Origin: an uncultured Opitutia bacterium
GTDB taxonomy: Bacteria > Verrucomicrobiota > Verrucomicrobiia > Opitutales > Opitutaceae
Length of the DNA stretch: 42,851 nucleotides
Direction: 5' to 3'
Assembly: GCA_903896015.1 (NCBI GenBank)
Contig: CAITWF010000047.1
Location: 1-42,851, forward strand
Part shown: positions 41,300-42,851 of the stretch, one piece after another
How positions within the stretch are numbered: position 1 is the stretch's first letter
How the letters are laid out: each line of letters opens with the position of its first letter
Translations under genes and position numbers: made by a program
The notes under the pieces: generated by a model
What the model saw: the letters and a program-made list of their open reading frames with translations, nothing else
Told to the model about the DNA's origin: nothing
The model's database searches: none

Positions 41300-41635
41300 C
41301 TAAACGTTTTCCACGCGAACAAACATGGATTGCCTGAGCAGGTAGCTCGCGGGCTCCCCGGGCTCGTCGGCATCCTTCCAATCGATCTGCTGCCCCGGCG
41401 CGGGATTCGCTAACGACTCCGCGAACGCCGCGATGACCGCGGCCTCCGAAGCATCGCCGCCGCGCCACCTTGCCAGGTTGAACCTTTGCAGCGCGGCATG
41501 CACTGCGCGACCGAAGTGCAACGCCGGCGAAACCGGCTTCGCAATCGCCAGCACTTTCTCGAAGTGGAAGCGCAGCCGGCAGGAGAGAAAACTCTTCAGC
41601 CGGGACACGCTCACGTATTCCAAGGGGATCGCCAC
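41300..41635 (-). pseudogene. N-terminal remnant of a RecB-like PD-(D/E)XK nuclease
   Basis: The 111 residues begin VSVSRLKSFLSCRLRFHFEK and continue LHFGRAVHAALQRFNLARWR and GGDASEAAVIAAFAESL, the conserved N-terminal third of RecB/Cas4-family nucleases of about 270 residues. The similarity stops after QQIDWKDADEP, and the remaining residues to the stop look unrelated. The Asp, Glu and Lys that hold the metal ions in this family come later and are absent, so the protein cannot be a nuclease. It probably marks a deletion junction near 41340-41370. Confidence 0.75.
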
Positions 41636-41686
41636 CGCGCTTTTCCAACGGCATCGGGTGTGACCCGTTGCGTGTGGGATCGGCGA

Positions 41687-42187
41687 TCATCGTGCGGTCA
41701 TCCCGGTGTAAACGGGACGCGCGCGACCGTTGCCGCGAGTCCCCGGTTTACTGTGCGTTTCGAGCAGCTCGTCGATCAGAGCGGACGATTCAATTTTGTT
41801 CAGATTCCGGACGCCGGCACCGAAACGATCCTGCGCGAGCGCATCCACCGCAGCTTTGTCGAGGTTGTGCTCGGCAACGATCTTCAGGATGAGATAGCGC
41901 TGTTTATCCGAGCATTTCCACTGGTCGTCTTCGCGGGTTTGCATCGGCGCCGGGTTCGTGGTGCGCGGTGCCGGCGCAGACAACTCACCGTTTGCTGTTG
42001 GCACCAGTCCCGGGTTCACGATCTGCGTGTCGACCGCGGCTTGCAGCCGCTGGTAGAGGTCGGCGCAGGTTTTCTCCAACTGGCTGAGGTCGGTGAGTTC
42101 GGTGCGGAGCGTCACCGCGAACTGGTGCGACGAATACGACGGTAATCCGATTTTTTTCGAGTAACTCGAATCCAGGATAATGGGCAT
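41687..42187 (-). CDS. conserved protein of unknown function, mobile-element type
   Basis: This protein of about 166 residues starts MPIILDSSYSKKIGLPSYSS and continues HQFAVTLRTELTDLSQLEKT with a helical segment CADLYQRLQAAVD. Its second half contains KCSDKQRYLILKIVAEHNLD and NLNKIESSALIDELL, a small helical domain. I recall proteins with this kind of start beside RecB-like nuclease genes in Verrucomicrobia and Planctomycetes, and here the remnant of such a nuclease lies 51 bases downstream. A good AAAGGA ribosome-binding site precedes the ATG at 42187, which decides the start over a longer frame to 42292. No enzyme motif or membrane segment is visible. Confidence 0.75.
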   Translation of the reverse strand: MPIILDSSYSKKIGLPSYSSHQFAVTLRTELTDLSQLEKTCADLYQRLQAAVDTQIVNPGLVPTANGELSAPAPRTTNPAPMQTREDDQWKCSDKQRYLILKIVAEHNLDKAAVDALAQDRFGAGVRNLNKIESSALIDELLETHSKPGTRGNGRARPVYTGMTAR

Positions 42188-42224
42188 TGCGGTTTCCTTT
42201 ATGTTCGACCGCTGAAAATGAAAC

Positions 42225-42252
42225 ACCCCGGCTGCGGTCGGCAGGCCGGGGT
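42225..42252 (-). terminator. hairpin between the DUF2835 gene and the 166-residue protein gene
   Basis: ACCCCGGC (42225-42232) and GCCGGGGT (42245-42252) form a perfect 8-bp stem with a 12-base loop. On the minus strand the stem is followed by GTTTCATTTTC, a weakly T-rich tail, so it may end the DUF2835 transcript or act in the leader of the next gene. Confidence 0.4.
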
Positions 42253-42331
42253 CGATGATAGAGCAAGGCGCCCTACCAAGAGTATCTAACACAGGGGACG
42301 GGGCCGTTGCGGCTTGGGCGCCGTCAACCGT

Positions 42332-42553
42332 TCACGGTAATCGCTCCAGCCCGACGCACTTGTTGTTCGCGTCGCAGGTGAGCGCAAAACTCCCGTGAAT
42401 CCCCTCTGGGCTCACGAACCGCTGGACGAGCGAGGCCGGGAACTGGACGTTTTGCCCGGTGGTGCACCTCACGACGATGGACCGCACTTTGCCGCGATAG
42501 TAGTCGAGATACCGCTCCGGGCTCAGGTGGAGCTCAAATTCATAGCGGTTCAT
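42332..42553 (-). CDS. DUF2835 family protein
   Basis: This 73-residue protein matches the whole length of DUF2835 as I recall it: YEFELHLSPERYLDYYRGKV, then VVRCTTGQNVQFPASLVQRF, then a stretch of SPEGIHGSFALTCDANNK. It is predicted to be a small beta-rich soluble protein; its role is unknown. The ATG at 42553 is preferred to an upstream GTG at 42562. It lies in the same direction as the 166-residue gene, about 144 bases away. Confidence 0.82.
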   Translation of the reverse strand: MNRYEFELHLSPERYLDYYRGKVRSIVVRCTTGQNVQFPASLVQRFVSPEGIHGSFALTCDANNKCVGLERLP

Positions 42554-42714
42554 CGGAGCCACGTTTTAGACCGCTGGTGTGCGTGGTCAACGGTTGCGGC
42601 GGCGTTCCACGGTACCGACAAAGAAATCGGGAAAAACGCCAAAAACGGGTGTTTCTAAACCCTCCCCCCGACCGGGATGAAACCCCTACGAGGTTAAGGC
42701 GCGCGGAATTTCAC

Positions 42715-42742
42715 TGTCCCAATATGGGTGGATATTGGCACA
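42715..42742. repeat. 28-bp palindrome with 11-6-11 layout
   Basis: The arms TGTCCCAATAT (42715-42725) and ATATTGGCACA (42732-42742) match at ten of eleven positions around the six-base centre GGGTGG. That geometry is the one used by Xer-type tyrosine recombinases, although the arm sequences do not match the usual dif consensus. A dimeric repressor site is the alternative. The rest of 42554-42851 has no supported gene; its last 60 bases are A- and G-rich. Confidence 0.4.
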
Positions 42743-42851
42743 TGACGAATCAGTTGTGTCCGTCAAGTTCAGCAAAAGTGGATTGGTGGTACGATGGTTT
42801 GGTGAGTTAAAAAGATTTATGGGGAGGGTTTAAGGGAGGGGGCGTAGCCAC

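Noticed and set aside
42577-42810. Short plus-strand open frame at the right edge
   Set aside because: It crosses the 28-bp palindrome, has no recognisable domain and has unlikely composition, so I do not call it a gene.
1-42851. CRISPR arrays, tRNA or rRNA genes, and complete insertion sequences
   Set aside because: No regularly spaced repeats, no cloverleaf or rRNA-like stretches and no transposase were recognised by reading; a covariance-model scan was not possible.

Overview
The window looks like chromosomal DNA from a GC-rich, Gram-negative, polysaccharide-degrading bacterium, most likely a member of Opitutaceae (Verrucomicrobia). The grounds are TonB-dependent receptors without SusD partners, many secreted sulfatases, a propeller-type sensor kinase, a CxxCH multihaem lipoprotein with TPRs, and an atypical LacI regulator. 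No rRNA, tRNA, CRISPR array or complete insertion sequence was seen. The taxonomic call is inference from gene content.

Region 1 (1-10.8 kb) is a sugar uptake locus. It holds a DUF5009/NagX-type membrane protein, a shortened oligogalacturonate-lyase-like propeller, a LacI regulator on the minus strand, a divergent TonB receptor, a secreted protein that may be an alpha/alpha-toroid lyase, and a complete monosaccharide ABC transporter (binding protein, double ATPase, permease). Three related palindromes, before the NagX gene, before the propeller gene and between lacI and the TonB receptor, are probably the LacI operators.

Region 2 (10.9-28.2 kb) is all on the minus strand. Transcribed from 28.15 kb downwards it reads: sulfatase, arylsulfatase, TonB receptor, sulfatase, DUF6250-like protein, PL6 lyase, sulfatase, YncE-like propeller, sulfatase, then a soluble PAS/GAF hybrid histidine kinase. 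The first nine genes are spaced by at most about 70 bases and look like one operon of about 13.5 kb for a sulfated, uronate-containing polysaccharide. Two sulfatases resemble iduronate-2-sulfatases and the lyase keeps the chondroitinase-B Lys/Arg pair, so a dermatan-sulfate-like or algal sulfated glycan is the leading guess.

Region 3 (28.4-34.5 kb), upstream on the same strand, encodes an eight-haem cytochrome lipoprotein with HEAT and TPR repeats, a propeller/Y_Y_Y histidine kinase and a LuxR-type response regulator. They form a likely operon and are the best candidate controllers of the sulfatase operon. A strong hairpin separates the two units.

Region 4 (34.5-39.3 kb), on the plus strand, has a GH106-like alpha-L-rhamnosidase and a rhamnogalacturonan-acetylesterase-like SGNH hydrolase, so its target is probably pectin. 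Both proteins carry Gly/Arg/Ala-rich low-complexity segments.

Region 5 (39.3-42.85 kb) is accessory: a hipBA toxin-antitoxin pair with a candidate operator, a truncated RecB-like nuclease, a conserved 165-residue unknown protein, a DUF2835 protein, and at the edge a 28-bp palindrome with 11-6-11 geometry.
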